Assembly: GCA_022842845.1 (NCBI GenBank)
Contig: JALHOT010000016.1
Span: 1 to 64,000 of the forward strand
DNA length: 64,000 bases
DNA from: Cyclobacteriaceae bacterium
GTDB lineage: Bacteria; Bacteroidota; Bacteroidia; Cytophagales; Cyclobacteriaceae
Direction: 5' to 3'
The translations under genes were made by a program, and so were the position numbers. Under the pieces are notes generated by a model. The model made no database searches. It worked only from the letters and a program-made list of their open reading frames with translations, and was not told the origin of the DNA. Shown here in pieces: positions 37,615 to 46,989 of the stretch. The stretch's first letter is position 1. Every line of letters begins with the position of its first letter.

Positions 37615-38871
37615 TTAAACAGCTTTTGTTACAGATACCAAAGCCTCCTGACGGTAAAAACCTTCGTCCAACTTCACTTTGAGGGCTGAGAAGGCTGTCA
37701 AGGTCTCTTCCACATCGGCCATGGTATGCACGGCTGTTGGAATAATACGGAACATGATAACATCCTTAGGCACAACAGGATAGATCACCACTGAACAGAA
37801 AATTCCATAGTTTTCACGCAAGTCCATCGCCATATTGGCGGCTTCGCCTACCCCACCCTTGAACAACACAGGGGTTACTGGAGAGGTGGTGTCGCCTAAA
37901 GTAAAACCACGGTCACGCAGCCCTTTTTGGATGGCATGGGTTATTTTCCACAAATTATCTTTTAGTTCAGGCTGTGTCTTTAGCAATTCCAGGCGTTTGC
38001 GGCCACCCACCACTAAAGGCATAGGTAAGCTTTTTGCATAAATCTGAGAGCGAACGCTATAGCGCAGGTATTTCAAAATACGCTTGTCGCCAGCTACAAA
38101 AGCACCAATGCTGGCCATAGACTTGGCAAAAGTGGAGAAATAAAGATCGATCTGATCTTGAACGCCTTGCTCTTCGCCTGTTCCGGCACCGGTTTTACCC
38201 ATGGTACCAAAGCCGTGGGCATCGTCTACGAATAGGCGGAAATTGTATTTGTCTTTTAGTGCTACAACTCCTTTCAGGTCGCCCTGCTTCCCTGACATAC
38301 CAAATACACCCTCGGTGATTACCAAAATACCACCGCCCGTTTCATTGGCTAATTTGGTTGCACGCTGAAGTTGTTTCTCCAGGCTTTCCATGTCGTTGTG
38401 GGTATACACAAAGCGCTTGCCCATGTGTAAACGAACACCGTCAATTATACAAGCATGCGATTCTGCATCGTATACAATAACATCTTTGCGGTCAACAATA
38501 GCATCAATGATAGAAACCACCCCCTGATATCCGAAGTTGAGCAACATCACGTCTTCCTTCTTCACGAAATCAGCCAGTTCCTTTTCAAAGGCCAGGTGAT
38601 TGACTGAGTTACCCGACATCATACGCGCACCCATCGGTAAACCCATGCCATATTGAGCAGCCGCATCAGCATCTGCTTTGCGTACTTCCGGGTGGTTGGC
38701 CAATCCCAGGTAGTTATTTAAGCTCCAGTTCAATACGGTTTTTCCGTTAAACTTCATGCGGGGGCCTATTTCACCCTCTAGTTTTGGGAAAAAGAAATAA
38801 TCATCAGGAAGGTGAGAGTATTTAGCCAAAGGGCCCGCTTCCATTCTCAGCTTTTCAAATAAGTCTACCAT
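37615..38871 (-). CDS. Alpha-oxoamine synthase family PLP enzyme (serine palmitoyltransferase-like)
   Basis: The 418-residue fold-type I PLP enzyme condenses an amino acid with an acyl-CoA. It has the family signatures WSLNNYLGLANHPEV, FVDDAHGFGTMGKTGAG and the PLP Lys250 in YFSTFAKSMASIGAF. In this phylum close homologues include serine palmitoyltransferase (sphingolipids) and cysteate fatty-acyltransferase (sulfonolipids, involved in gliding and cell-surface lipids); 2-amino-3-ketobutyrate ligase and BioF are more distant options. Which one applies cannot be decided from sequence by eye. It is monocistronic, with no biotin genes nearby. Confidence 0.85.
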   Translation of the reverse strand: MVDLFEKLRMEAGPLAKYSHLPDDYFFFPKLEGEIGPRMKFNGKTVLNWSLNNYLGLANHPEVRKADADAAAQYGMGLPMGARMMSGNSVNHLAFEKELADFVKKEDVMLLNFGYQGVVSIIDAIVDRKDVIVYDAESHACIIDGVRLHMGKRFVYTHNDMESLEKQLQRATKLANETGGGILVITEGVFGMSGKQGDLKGVVALKDKYNFRLFVDDAHGFGTMGKTGAGTGEEQGVQDQIDLYFSTFAKSMASIGAFVAGDKRILKYLRYSVRSQIYAKSLPMPLVVGGRKRLELLKTQPELKDNLWKITHAIQKGLRDRGFTLGDTTSPVTPVLFKGGVGEAANMAMDLRENYGIFCSVVIYPVVPKDVIMFRIIPTAVHTMADVEETLTAFSALKVKLDEGFYRQEALVSVTKAV

Positions 38872-38964
38872 GGTAGTGTCTGTTCAGTTAATGGCCGCAA
38901 AAATAAACAAATTTGCTTTATAACGACTGTTAGCCCCTTCTTTTGAAAGCTTTTATCAGATGGC

Positions 38965-40233
38965 TCAGTCATAGGTGGTGAAGCGCGGATTAACGAAATT
39001 ATTGAGCTTAGAACCAAAACGATAGGTTATTCCTATATATCCGAAAAACTCATAACTGGATTGCAATTGCCTCCGCCTGCTGAGTACCTCCTCTTCGCTT
39101 ACACCTCCGCTGGCCAGGTTAATCTGGTCTCTCACTAAACTACCTGAAATGTACACATACATGGATAGGCCACCAGTTATTCGCACATCAACCTGACTAT
39201 AAAGCCCCAGGTTAGACAACTTCCAATTATGAATGAAGTTTCGATAGTTGATGCCGGTTTGAATGGTTCCCCATTTTTGATTAAGCGACATGTTCAGTTG
39301 AGCATTGTGAAACCAGAGAAGTTCTTCCTTTTTATTAAAAATAGTAGTGTCGTAGTAGGCATTAAACAAAGGGCCTGCACCGTACCGAAGTGTTATAAAC
39401 TTGGTATTAACATCTGAATAGGGAAAAAAGCTGTATTCTACCTGAGGTAAGAGATAGTACCGTGATTTGAAATTTCGGAAGGTGTTGTTTTCAAAAATAA
39501 ATTGATAGCCATAAGACCAGTGCTTATTAAAACTTTTTACATACAAGTGGTCAAAACCATAGTTCTCATTTTTAACCACAACTTTTAAAGGCCCGGCATC
39601 GGTATCATATTCAAATGATGAGTTGGTTCTGCCTCCATAAATGTTGAGGAACACTTTAGATTTATCGGTAGCCCTGTTTATAGTAAAATAGCTTGTAAAG
39701 TCAGAGCTTTTATACACCTGATCCAAGCTTACATTGCCATCAATTCCTGCCCGAAATACCCAGTAGTTCCATTTATCTGTTGTCGCAGCTGCATTGTTAG
39801 CTGAGTCAGTTGATACTTCTGATTTCATACTGATGCTGATGCTCTTTGCAAAACTCGTTTTTGCCACCCAGGGTGCCAGCCCCATCTTTACATAATGCAC
39901 AAGTAATTCTCTTCTTTCAAAATCAGTTGAAACCGGAGGTACTAAAAATGAAAGCGTGTCCTGAACAGCTTTATGTTGATGCTGTCCATAAAAAATGAGC
40001 TTGTATTCACTACCACCACTACCAATCCGAACCGAGGTTACCAGTATATGAATATCAGCGGCTTTTCTGTCAAGTAAGAAATCGATGATGTTAATCTCTG
40101 TTCTGATATAGTCCATATCACACCAGGTGCTAGAGCAGTCTACAAACACTTTTAACTTTTCATTTTTTGAGTCTTGTGCTGATACATAAGAAAGCATGAA
40201 GATTGCTAAGATTGCGAGGATCAATTTTAACAT
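38965..40233 (-). CDS. Exported protein with conserved N-terminal domain and barrel-like C-terminus
   Basis: The 422-residue protein has a signal peptide (MLKLILAILAIFMLSYVSAQ). Its N-terminal domain (about 25-140) starts KLKVFVDCSSTWCDMDYIRT and resembles an uncharacterised domain recurring in Bacteroidota periplasmic proteins. The rest (150-422) has strand-rich, aromatic segments (WSYGYQFIFENNTFRNF, YFGYIGITYRFGSKL) suggesting an outer-membrane barrel. The frame is open to 40284, but the signal peptide sets the start at 40233. Two Cys (CSSTWC) could form a disulphide. Function is unknown. Confidence 0.75.
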   Translation of the reverse strand: MLKLILAILAIFMLSYVSAQDSKNEKLKVFVDCSSTWCDMDYIRTEINIIDFLLDRKAADIHILVTSVRIGSGGSEYKLIFYGQHQHKAVQDTLSFLVPPVSTDFERRELLVHYVKMGLAPWVAKTSFAKSISISMKSEVSTDSANNAAATTDKWNYWVFRAGIDGNVSLDQVYKSSDFTSYFTINRATDKSKVFLNIYGGRTNSSFEYDTDAGPLKVVVKNENYGFDHLYVKSFNKHWSYGYQFIFENNTFRNFKSRYYLLPQVEYSFFPYSDVNTKFITLRYGAGPLFNAYYDTTIFNKKEELLWFHNAQLNMSLNQKWGTIQTGINYRNFIHNWKLSNLGLYSQVDVRITGGLSMYVYISGSLVRDQINLASGGVSEEEVLSRRRQLQSSYEFFGYIGITYRFGSKLNNFVNPRFTTYD

Positions 40234-40329
40234 ATATAGGGTGTTTATAATAAATTTGCAGCACACTGAGTCCACAGGCACCATTGGTGCATTGGTATTA
40301 TTTGTTTAGCATTGTAGTTTCTATAAAAT

Positions 40330-41832
40330 ATGAGGCAAATCAAAAAATTGTTGGTCGCCAACCGAGGTGAAATAGCCTTGCGTGTAATGCGAAGTGCACG
40401 TGAAATGAATATTAAAACTGTTGCGGTTTATAGCGAGGCCGACCGCAATGCACTTCATGTACGCTTTGCCGATGAAGCTGTCTTCATTGGCCCGCCCGCC
40501 TCATCCGAATCTTACCTGAAGATGGATAAAATCATAGCCGCTGCCAAACTAACAGGGGCTGATGCCATTCACCCAGGCTATGGTTTCTTATCTGAGAACG
40601 AAGATTTTGCACAATTATGCGAAGACAGTAATATAATTTTTGTTGGTCCTTCTGCCAAGTCAATTGAATTAATGGGTAGCAAGCTTGGCGCCAAGGCAGC
40701 AGTGGCTAAGTTTAATGTACCCCTGGTGCCTGGTACTTCAGAGCCGATCAACGACATTCCTGCTGCTAAAAAATTAGCCAAAGAAATCGGCTACCCTGTG
40801 TTGATCAAAGCCAGTGCTGGTGGCGGTGGCAAAGGAATGCGCATTGTAGAAAATGAAAATGAATTTGAGGAGCAGATGGAACGCGCTGTCAGCGAAGCCA
40901 TTTCTTCTTTTGGCGATGGAGCTGTGTTCATCGAAAAATATGTGACCAAGCCAAGGCATATCGAGTTTCAGGTTTTTGGTGACAAGCATGGCAACGTAGT
41001 ACATCTATTCGAACGAGAGTGTTCGATACAACGCAGACATCAAAAGGTTGTGGAAGAAGCTCCCTCGGCTGTCCTTACGCCTGCCCTGCGTAAAGCCATG
41101 GGCGAAGCTGCTGTAAATGCGGCCAAAGCTTGTAATTATTACGGTGCCGGTACCATAGAGTTTATCTTGAACGAAAACCTCGACTTCTACTTCCTCGAAA
41201 TGAACACACGCTTGCAAGTAGAGCATCCTGTAACAGAAGCCATAACAGGTCTTGACCTGGTGCAGCTACAAATAAAAGTAGCACAAGGTGAAAAGCTTCC
41301 TTTCAAACAAGAGGACCTGACCATGAAAGGCCATGCTATAGAGATACGCGTGTATGCAGAAGACCCCGCCAACAACTTCCTGCCCGACATTGGCACACTG
41401 CAAACCTATGTTCGTCCACAAGGCCACGGTATTCGCGTTGACGATGGATTCGAACAGGGGATGAGCATTCCATTCTATTACGATCCTATGATCGCCAAAC
41501 TAATTTGCTATGCAGAAACAAGAGAAGCGGCCATAGAAAAAATGATCAGGGCTATACAAGACTACCAGATTACAGGCTTGGAAACAACACTGGGTTTCTG
41601 CGATTTTGTGATGCACCATGAAGCCTTCAGAAGCGGGCATTTCGATACAAAATTCGTGGAGAACTATTTTAAGCCTGAGGTTTTGATTAAACCCGCCAAC
41701 GAAGAAGAATCTCTGCTGGCAGCAGCCCTTGCCTCTGTCGTATTGGATAGTGGCGTTAAGCATAAAGGTGATCTGCAAGAGACTACCAATAATACAAGCA
41801 ACAGCAAATGGCGCAAAAATCGCCTTGCCTAA
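40330..41832 (+). CDS. accC: Biotin carboxylase subunit of acyl-CoA carboxylase
   Basis: The 500-residue ATP-grasp enzyme carboxylates biotin on its carrier protein using bicarbonate and ATP. Signatures are LLVANRGEIALRVMRSARE, the Gly-rich loop KASAGGGGKGMR, RHIEFQVFGDKHGNV, ERECSIQRRHQKVVEE and EMNTRLQVEHPVTE. The length (about 450 plus an extra C-terminal 50) fits the acetyl/propionyl-CoA carboxylase type. No biotin carrier or carboxyltransferase gene is adjacent. The downstream DUF1015 gene begins 22 bp after its stop, so the two are likely co-transcribed. Confidence 0.92.
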   Translation: MRQIKKLLVANRGEIALRVMRSAREMNIKTVAVYSEADRNALHVRFADEAVFIGPPASSESYLKMDKIIAAAKLTGADAIHPGYGFLSENEDFAQLCEDSNIIFVGPSAKSIELMGSKLGAKAAVAKFNVPLVPGTSEPINDIPAAKKLAKEIGYPVLIKASAGGGGKGMRIVENENEFEEQMERAVSEAISSFGDGAVFIEKYVTKPRHIEFQVFGDKHGNVVHLFERECSIQRRHQKVVEEAPSAVLTPALRKAMGEAAVNAAKACNYYGAGTIEFILNENLDFYFLEMNTRLQVEHPVTEAITGLDLVQLQIKVAQGEKLPFKQEDLTMKGHAIEIRVYAEDPANNFLPDIGTLQTYVRPQGHGIRVDDGFEQGMSIPFYYDPMIAKLICYAETREAAIEKMIRAIQDYQITGLETTLGFCDFVMHHEAFRSGHFDTKFVENYFKPEVLIKPANEEESLLAAALASVVLDSGVKHKGDLQETTNNTSNSKWRKNRLA

Positions 41833-41854
41833 TCATCAACCTCAATTAGATCTC

Positions 41855-43156
41855 GTGGCTGAAATAAAACCTTTTAGGGCCTGGCGCTATAATGAAAATT
41901 TGTCATCAAGCATCGATGCACTCACTTCGCCTCTCTTTGATGTCGTTTCTGATAAACAGCGGAAGGCTTTGTACCAAAATCCGTATAACAGCATTTACTT
42001 ATCTGTTCCCCAACAACCGGAAGCGGCACGCAAGGCAAAACAGTTATTAAACGAGTGGAAGGCTAAAGGCATTATCCAACAAGATAAGCTTCCTGCCATT
42101 TACGTCTATTATCAATATTTCAAACTTTCTGGTGCTACCAAAGAGTTTTGTCGCAAAGGTTTTGTATGCAATATCCGAGCATACGACTGGAGCGAAAACG
42201 TGATACTCCGGCACGAGAATACTATTCCCAGTGCAGTGAATGATCGCATCGAATTATTAGAGCAGACAGAACTCAATGTGAGTCCGACACACGGTCTGTA
42301 CACCGATGAAGAGCACCTCCTAGAGCGCTACATGGATGAAGCCATTCAGCAACCACTGTACGAATCAGAAGACTATCAGGGGGTGCGCGATGTATTAGCT
42401 GTTATCCATGATGCTGCTATCATTACGGTATTCATGACTGTTTTGCGTGATAAAAAAATTATTCTTGCCGATGGTCATCATCGTTATGAAGGTTCACTTG
42501 CCTATCGGGAAAAAATGACCAAAGCCAACCCTATCCATACCGGACAAGAAGGCTACAACTTTCATTTGATGTACCTCACCAATACCGAATCAGATGATCT
42601 GCGCATCTTACCCACCCACCGACTCATCAAAGGCCTCAGTGATTTTGATGAAGTAAGTATCCTCCAAAAATTAGAACCTTACTTTACCATCAAAGTATTA
42701 GATGATGCCGATACAGCCAACGAAATTATTGTTGGCAAGCCCTGGGCCTTTGCTTTACTCTTTAAAGAAAATGCTTATAAGGTTAGACTCAAGCCTGAAG
42801 CCCTTGATGCCATGTCATGGCCCTTCCCGGAAGCCGTTAAAAAGCTTGACTTAACCGTCATGCATTATTTCATCATTGAGAAAGCCCTGGGCATACCAGG
42901 AAAAGACCAAAGACAATCTACCAACATTGCCTTCGATAGAAGTTTTGGCGACTGCCTTACCAAAGTAATACGCGAAGAGGTCCAAATGGCTATTATTACC
43001 AATGAAGTCTCCATTGAAGATGTGAAAAGCGTTTGCAGTACAGGCTACACAATGCCACAAAAATCGACCTACTTCTACCCTAAAGTAATTTGTGGCTTTG
43101 TATTTAGCTCTATTAAGGAAGACGAATTCAAACTACCCGACTACGCCCCTTTCTGA
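41855..43156 (+). CDS. DUF1015 family protein
   Basis: The 433-residue protein belongs to DUF1015, soluble proteins of unknown function often near serine-biosynthesis genes. Family features are MAEIKPFRAWRYNE at the start, YQGVRDVLAVIHDAA, ILADGHHRYEGSLAYRE and GYTMPQKSTYFYPKV near the end. The frame is open further upstream inside accC. The GTG at 41855 reproduces the usual family start and leaves a 22-bp gap after accC. It overlaps nothing downstream; Maf starts 2 bp after its stop. Confidence 0.88.
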   Translation: MAEIKPFRAWRYNENLSSSIDALTSPLFDVVSDKQRKALYQNPYNSIYLSVPQQPEAARKAKQLLNEWKAKGIIQQDKLPAIYVYYQYFKLSGATKEFCRKGFVCNIRAYDWSENVILRHENTIPSAVNDRIELLEQTELNVSPTHGLYTDEEHLLERYMDEAIQQPLYESEDYQGVRDVLAVIHDAAIITVFMTVLRDKKIILADGHHRYEGSLAYREKMTKANPIHTGQEGYNFHLMYLTNTESDDLRILPTHRLIKGLSDFDEVSILQKLEPYFTIKVLDDADTANEIIVGKPWAFALLFKENAYKVRLKPEALDAMSWPFPEAVKKLDLTVMHYFIIEKALGIPGKDQRQSTNIAFDRSFGDCLTKVIREEVQMAIITNEVSIEDVKSVCSTGYTMPQKSTYFYPKVICGFVFSSIKEDEFKLPDYAPF

Positions 43157-43157
43157 T

Positions 43158-43724
43158 ATGAAAGTCGATCGCCCCATTATCCTCGCTTCAAGTTCACCCC
43201 GCAGACAATACCTGATGAAAGAAGCTGGTTTTACTTTTACAGTAGAGAAACCGGACATCGATGAATCCTTTCCCGATACCTTACCTGTTGAACAGGTAGC
43301 CAGATACCTGGCTGAAATGAAAGCGGCAGTTTTCAGACCACGCATGAAAAACGAAATTGTTGTGACTGCAGATACAGTGGTGATTTTAGGGCAACGAATC
43401 ATGAACAAACCCCTGGATAAAGCAGAAGCTGTTCAAATGTTGCAAGATCTGTCAGGTCAAACACATCTGGTGATGACGGGGGTGTGCATCATGGCGAAAG
43501 AGAAGGAAATTACTTTTGATGACACCACAGAAGTAGTTTTTAAAAAATTGACTACAGAAGAAGTTCATTACTACATCGATCATTACAAACCCTTCGACAA
43601 GGCCGGGGCCTATGGCGCTCAGGATTTCATTGGCATGATTGCCATCGAAAAAATTGTAGGTTCTTACTTCAATGTAATGGGCCTCCCTATTCACAAGGTT
43701 TACCAACATCTAACCGCCTGGTAA
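43158..43724 (+). CDS. maf: Maf-like nucleoside triphosphate pyrophosphatase
   Basis: The 188-residue protein hydrolyses non-canonical or modified dNTPs (dTTP/UTP class) and is linked to septum control. Motifs are IILASSSPRRQYLM, VVTADTVVILG, FDKAGAYGAQDFIGMIAIEK and GSYFNVMGLP. The ATG at 43158 follows the DUF1015 stop (TGA, 43154-43156) by one base, suggesting translational coupling. An upstream frame start at 43092 lies within DUF1015 and is unlikely. Confidence 0.93.
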   Translation: MKVDRPIILASSSPRRQYLMKEAGFTFTVEKPDIDESFPDTLPVEQVARYLAEMKAAVFRPRMKNEIVVTADTVVILGQRIMNKPLDKAEAVQMLQDLSGQTHLVMTGVCIMAKEKEITFDDTTEVVFKKLTTEEVHYYIDHYKPFDKAGAYGAQDFIGMIAIEKIVGSYFNVMGLPIHKVYQHLTAW

Positions 43725-43788
43725 AATTAATAGAATCAAAAATGTTTGCCGGTTCCAACAAGGCATCAGTCGAGGCGCATTGTTGCGA

Positions 43789-44922
43789 TTAAAGAACTGA
43801 ACGATATAAATCCATCATATCCTTAGCAATTCTTTCTTCGCTGAAGCGTTCGATGTATTGCAAAGAGCCTTCAATCATTTGTTGCCTCTTAGTCGTATCT
43901 TGACAAACAATTTGGATCGCTTGTGCAAGTGCTGCGTCATCGGTGGGTGGAACGTATAGCGCATGCGGTCCTGCTGCTTCACTGAAGCAAGAGCCGGTAG
44001 AGGTTATGACAGGTATTTTACAAGTAATGGCTTCTACTAAAGGAATGCCAAAGCCTTCGAATATAGATGGATAGATAAAAGCTTCGCTCATCTTATAGAT
44101 CGCAGGCAGATCTTGAAAAGCAACAGTATGCAAATAAGTGATGTATGCTTCAAGCTGATGTTCTTTCGCGAAGTCTTTGATTGTTTGCAGGTAAGCCGTT
44201 GGCCGCCCTACCATTACCAAGGGTAAGCGCGCTGCCTCGGGCAAATGTGTGTAGGCTTGTAAAATCAATAAGGCATTCTTTCGCGGTTCTATCGTACCTA
44301 CATTCAGCAGAAAGCGATCAGGTAGGGCGTATTTCTTTCTAATGGTTAACAAAGCTTCCTGATCGAAGCTGCGCTTAAAATTAGGATGGCAGCCCTGGTA
44401 AACTACTTTAATTTTTGCTTCCGGCACACCGAGCAATTCAATCAAGTCATTTTTGGTTTGCTCAGAAATAGCAACGATCACATGCGCTTCCTGGCAAGCA
44501 TGTTTTACCTTTTTGGTGTAGATCCAGCGATCGATAGAAGAGTAGAACTGAGGATAACGTAGAAAAATTAAATCATGAATAGTAACGACTGCCTTACAAA
44601 CCTTGGCAATGCCTCGTGGTAACTCATGACTTAATCCATGAAAAACATCTAAGCCTTGATGGCGCGCCTCACGTGCCAGCAAAGCGGTACGCCAAAAACT
44701 GCCCAACCTCAATAATTGTAGCCAGGCAGTTGGCTGCATCACATGATAGGATGGCTCTTGTAAAAATTCCTTGACCTCAGGATGGTCTTTGACCTTCGGA
44801 GTAAACAGATACAGTTGTTCTTCCGTAAAATGCTGATGGATACCTTTGACTATAAAGCGACTATAGTTACCTAATCCGGTAAAGTTGTTGAATAAACGTT
44901 TCGCATCGTAGCCAATTATCAC
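43789..44922 (-). CDS. Glycosyltransferase family 4 protein
   Basis: The 377-residue GT-B enzyme has MIIGYDAKRLFNNFTGLGNYSR at its N-terminus (a GT4 opening), LNVGTIEPRKNALLILQAY (donor loop) and FIYPSIFEGFGIPLVEAITC (E-x7-E region). It transfers sugar from a nucleotide donor, likely in surface-polysaccharide assembly; acceptor and donor are unknown. It overlaps the end of the pyrophosphatase gene by 4 bp, so translation is probably coupled. Confidence 0.9.
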   Translation of the reverse strand: MIIGYDAKRLFNNFTGLGNYSRFIVKGIHQHFTEEQLYLFTPKVKDHPEVKEFLQEPSYHVMQPTAWLQLLRLGSFWRTALLAREARHQGLDVFHGLSHELPRGIAKVCKAVVTIHDLIFLRYPQFYSSIDRWIYTKKVKHACQEAHVIVAISEQTKNDLIELLGVPEAKIKVVYQGCHPNFKRSFDQEALLTIRKKYALPDRFLLNVGTIEPRKNALLILQAYTHLPEAARLPLVMVGRPTAYLQTIKDFAKEHQLEAYITYLHTVAFQDLPAIYKMSEAFIYPSIFEGFGIPLVEAITCKIPVITSTGSCFSEAAGPHALYVPPTDDAALAQAIQIVCQDTTKRQQMIEGSLQYIERFSEERIAKDMMDLYRSVL

Positions 44923-45455
44923 TTTCTGTATTCCTGTTGGTAACGGGCTACACTTTCCATCAAAATTTCCATGGCCTTTTCTTTGGACTGGAATTCATCC
45001 ACCACAACCTTCTTATTTTCCAATGTCTTGTACTCCTCAAAGAAGTGCTTTAACTCTACGCGGAAATACTCTGGTAACTCATTGACATCGTTGATGTGCC
45101 CTACACTGGCATCACCTTCTGCTACCGCAATAATTTTATCATCTGGTTCTCCCTTATCAATCATGCGCATCACCCCAATTACTTTAGATGGAATTAAACA
45201 ACGCGGCACCACCGTTACCTGAGTCAATACCATTACATCCAAAGGATCGTGGTCTTCACCTAAGGTTTGAGGGATGAAACCATAGTTTTGCGGATAATAC
45301 ATTGAAGCATAAAGGACACGATCTAACATAATCAGACCACTGTCCTTATCGATTTCATATTTGGCTCTTGAGCCTTTCGGAATTTCAATAATTGAATTGA
45401 TGTATTCGGGAGGATTCTTTCCTGTGGATACTTCGTGCCAAGGGTGTTTTACCAT
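44919..45455 (-). CDS. ppa: Inorganic pyrophosphatase (family I)
   Basis: The 178-residue cytoplasmic enzyme hydrolyses pyrophosphate to phosphate. Signatures are EIPKGSRAKYEIDKDSG, YPQNYGFIPQT, the Asp triad DHDPLDVMVL and the C-terminal KKVVVDEF. It is the first gene of a pair with the glycosyltransferase. Coupling to polymer-forming transferases is plausible because pyrophosphate removal drives sugar-nucleotide synthesis. Confidence 0.96.
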   Translation of the reverse strand: MVKHPWHEVSTGKNPPEYINSIIEIPKGSRAKYEIDKDSGLIMLDRVLYASMYYPQNYGFIPQTLGEDHDPLDVMVLTQVTVVPRCLIPSKVIGVMRMIDKGEPDDKIIAVAEGDASVGHINDVNELPEYFRVELKHFFEEYKTLENKKVVVDEFQSKEKAMEILMESVARYQQEYRK

Positions 45456-45502
45456 AAAATTATTTTAGTACAAAGGTAGCAATTCGCATGGTTCTAAAAT
45501 AA

Positions 45503-45535
45503 AAACGTCTTCGCTCCAAAGGAACGAAGACGTTT
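45503..45535 (-). terminator. Intrinsic terminator after the efflux adaptor gene
   Basis: The 11-bp perfect stem AAACGTCTTCG (45503-45513) / CGAAGACGTTT (45525-45535) is followed on the minus strand by TTATTTTAG. It lies 50 bp after the stop at 45585. Confidence 0.8.
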
Positions 45536-45584
45536 GCACAACGCGTAACAATAAGATTTTGTTAATACTTATATCAGAAGAACA

Positions 45585-46973
45585 TTATTTCGGCTCTTCT
45601 TCCTTCTTCTCTGTTTTATTTACTTGCTTGATTTTCTCGCCATCCTTCAAGCGCTTGGATACCACCAGGAAAGGACCTGTTACAACTTCTGCGCTATCAG
45701 ATAAGCCTTCCAGGATTTCAATGTTATCGTAGTCGCTGATACCTGTTTTCACTTCAACCATTTTGGCCACGCCTTTGTCGTTGACAAAAACAACCACTTT
45801 ATCTTCCATGGCTTTTTCAGCTTTCTTCTGATCATCGTTTTGTACTACGCGCTGTTGGGAACCACCTGATGGCTGACCTTCGCCCATCTTCTTATCTTTC
45901 TCAGGATTTCGGGTAGTTACCGAAGCCAATGGCACCGACAGTACATTTTCCTTGCGCTTGGTGATGATGTCTACACTGGCGGTCATACCGGGACGGAAAG
46001 GATACTTGTTGCCGCCCTTGATTAAGTCTTCATAGGAAGATCGCAGAATGGAAATGCGAACTTCAAATTCTGTAATGGCATCAGCCGACAGCTTATCCTT
46101 GGCAGTATTCGATATAAGTGTTACAATGCCTTTGAACTCTTTGTTCTGTGATGAGTAAGCATCAACATCGATAATGGCTGTATCACCCTGGTGAACGCGC
46201 ACTATATCATTTTCATTAACGTTCACGCGTACTTCCATCAAATTAAGATCGGCAATGCGCAATAACTCAGTACCCGTCATGGTCTGAGCACCTACCACAC
46301 GCTCACCTTTCTTTACACTCAATTTAGAGATGATACCGTTCATGGGGGCTACCACACTGGTAAGGCGTACGTTTTCGGTTGCTTCACGCACGGTAGCTTC
46401 GCTGCTTTTAACAATGAAGCCCGCTGCCTGTAAAGATTGTTTGGCTGACTTCAGATCATTCTCCGCCACTTTAAAGTTCTGTTGTGCCAATTGCCAGTCA
46501 GATTCAGCAATGACCTTTTCCTGCCATAATTTTTCCTGGCGCTTGTATTCCTGCTCAGCACGGATAAAGGTAGCCTCTGCTCTTGAAAGAGCCGCCTCTG
46601 ATGATTTTAAGTTGGCCCGCTGCTGATTCAGTGAAGCTTCAGCACGCTCCAACTGCGATAGCCAGGTATCAGGACGAATCTTCACCAGCATTTCGCCTTT
46701 TCTTACAGAGTCGCCTTCTTCCACCACTAACTCTCTGATTTCACCCGATACTTCAGGCGCAATCTTTACTTCTGTAACGGGCTGCACGGTGCCGGAAGCA
46801 CTTACCTTCTCCACAATGCTAACGCGTTTTACTTTGGCCAGGTCTACCTCCAATTCCTTGGCCTTGCCAATCCATCCGGCTGATTTACCTATCACTACAA
46901 AAAGTAGGAGCACTACTACTGCACCGATGAGGTAGTATAAAAGTTTATTCGATTTCTTGTTTTGCTTTGCCAT
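45585..46973 (-). CDS. Efflux pump periplasmic adaptor (HlyD/MacA family)
   Basis: The 462-residue membrane-fusion protein has one N-terminal anchor helix (about residues 11-28) and a biotinyl-lipoyl-like half (VQPVTEVKIAPEVSGEI, EEGDSVRKGEMLVKIRPDTW). A long coiled-coil hairpin follows (about 100-200, rich in Ala/Glu/Gln/Lys). The second half-motif MNGIISKLSVKKGERVVG and beta-barrel domains end it. It links an inner-membrane pump, usually MacB-like ABC, to TolC. The tolC-type gene is 16 bp upstream, but no pump permease is encoded here. Confidence 0.93.
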   Translation of the reverse strand: MAKQNKKSNKLLYYLIGAVVVLLLFVVIGKSAGWIGKAKELEVDLAKVKRVSIVEKVSASGTVQPVTEVKIAPEVSGEIRELVVEEGDSVRKGEMLVKIRPDTWLSQLERAEASLNQQRANLKSSEAALSRAEATFIRAEQEYKRQEKLWQEKVIAESDWQLAQQNFKVAENDLKSAKQSLQAAGFIVKSSEATVREATENVRLTSVVAPMNGIISKLSVKKGERVVGAQTMTGTELLRIADLNLMEVRVNVNENDIVRVHQGDTAIIDVDAYSSQNKEFKGIVTLISNTAKDKLSADAITEFEVRISILRSSYEDLIKGGNKYPFRPGMTASVDIITKRKENVLSVPLASVTTRNPEKDKKMGEGQPSGGSQQRVVQNDDQKKAEKAMEDKVVVFVNDKGVAKMVEVKTGISDYDNIEILEGLSDSAEVVTGPFLVVSKRLKDGEKIKQVNKTEKKEEEPK

Positions 46974-46989
46974 GATTGTCAGATATTAA

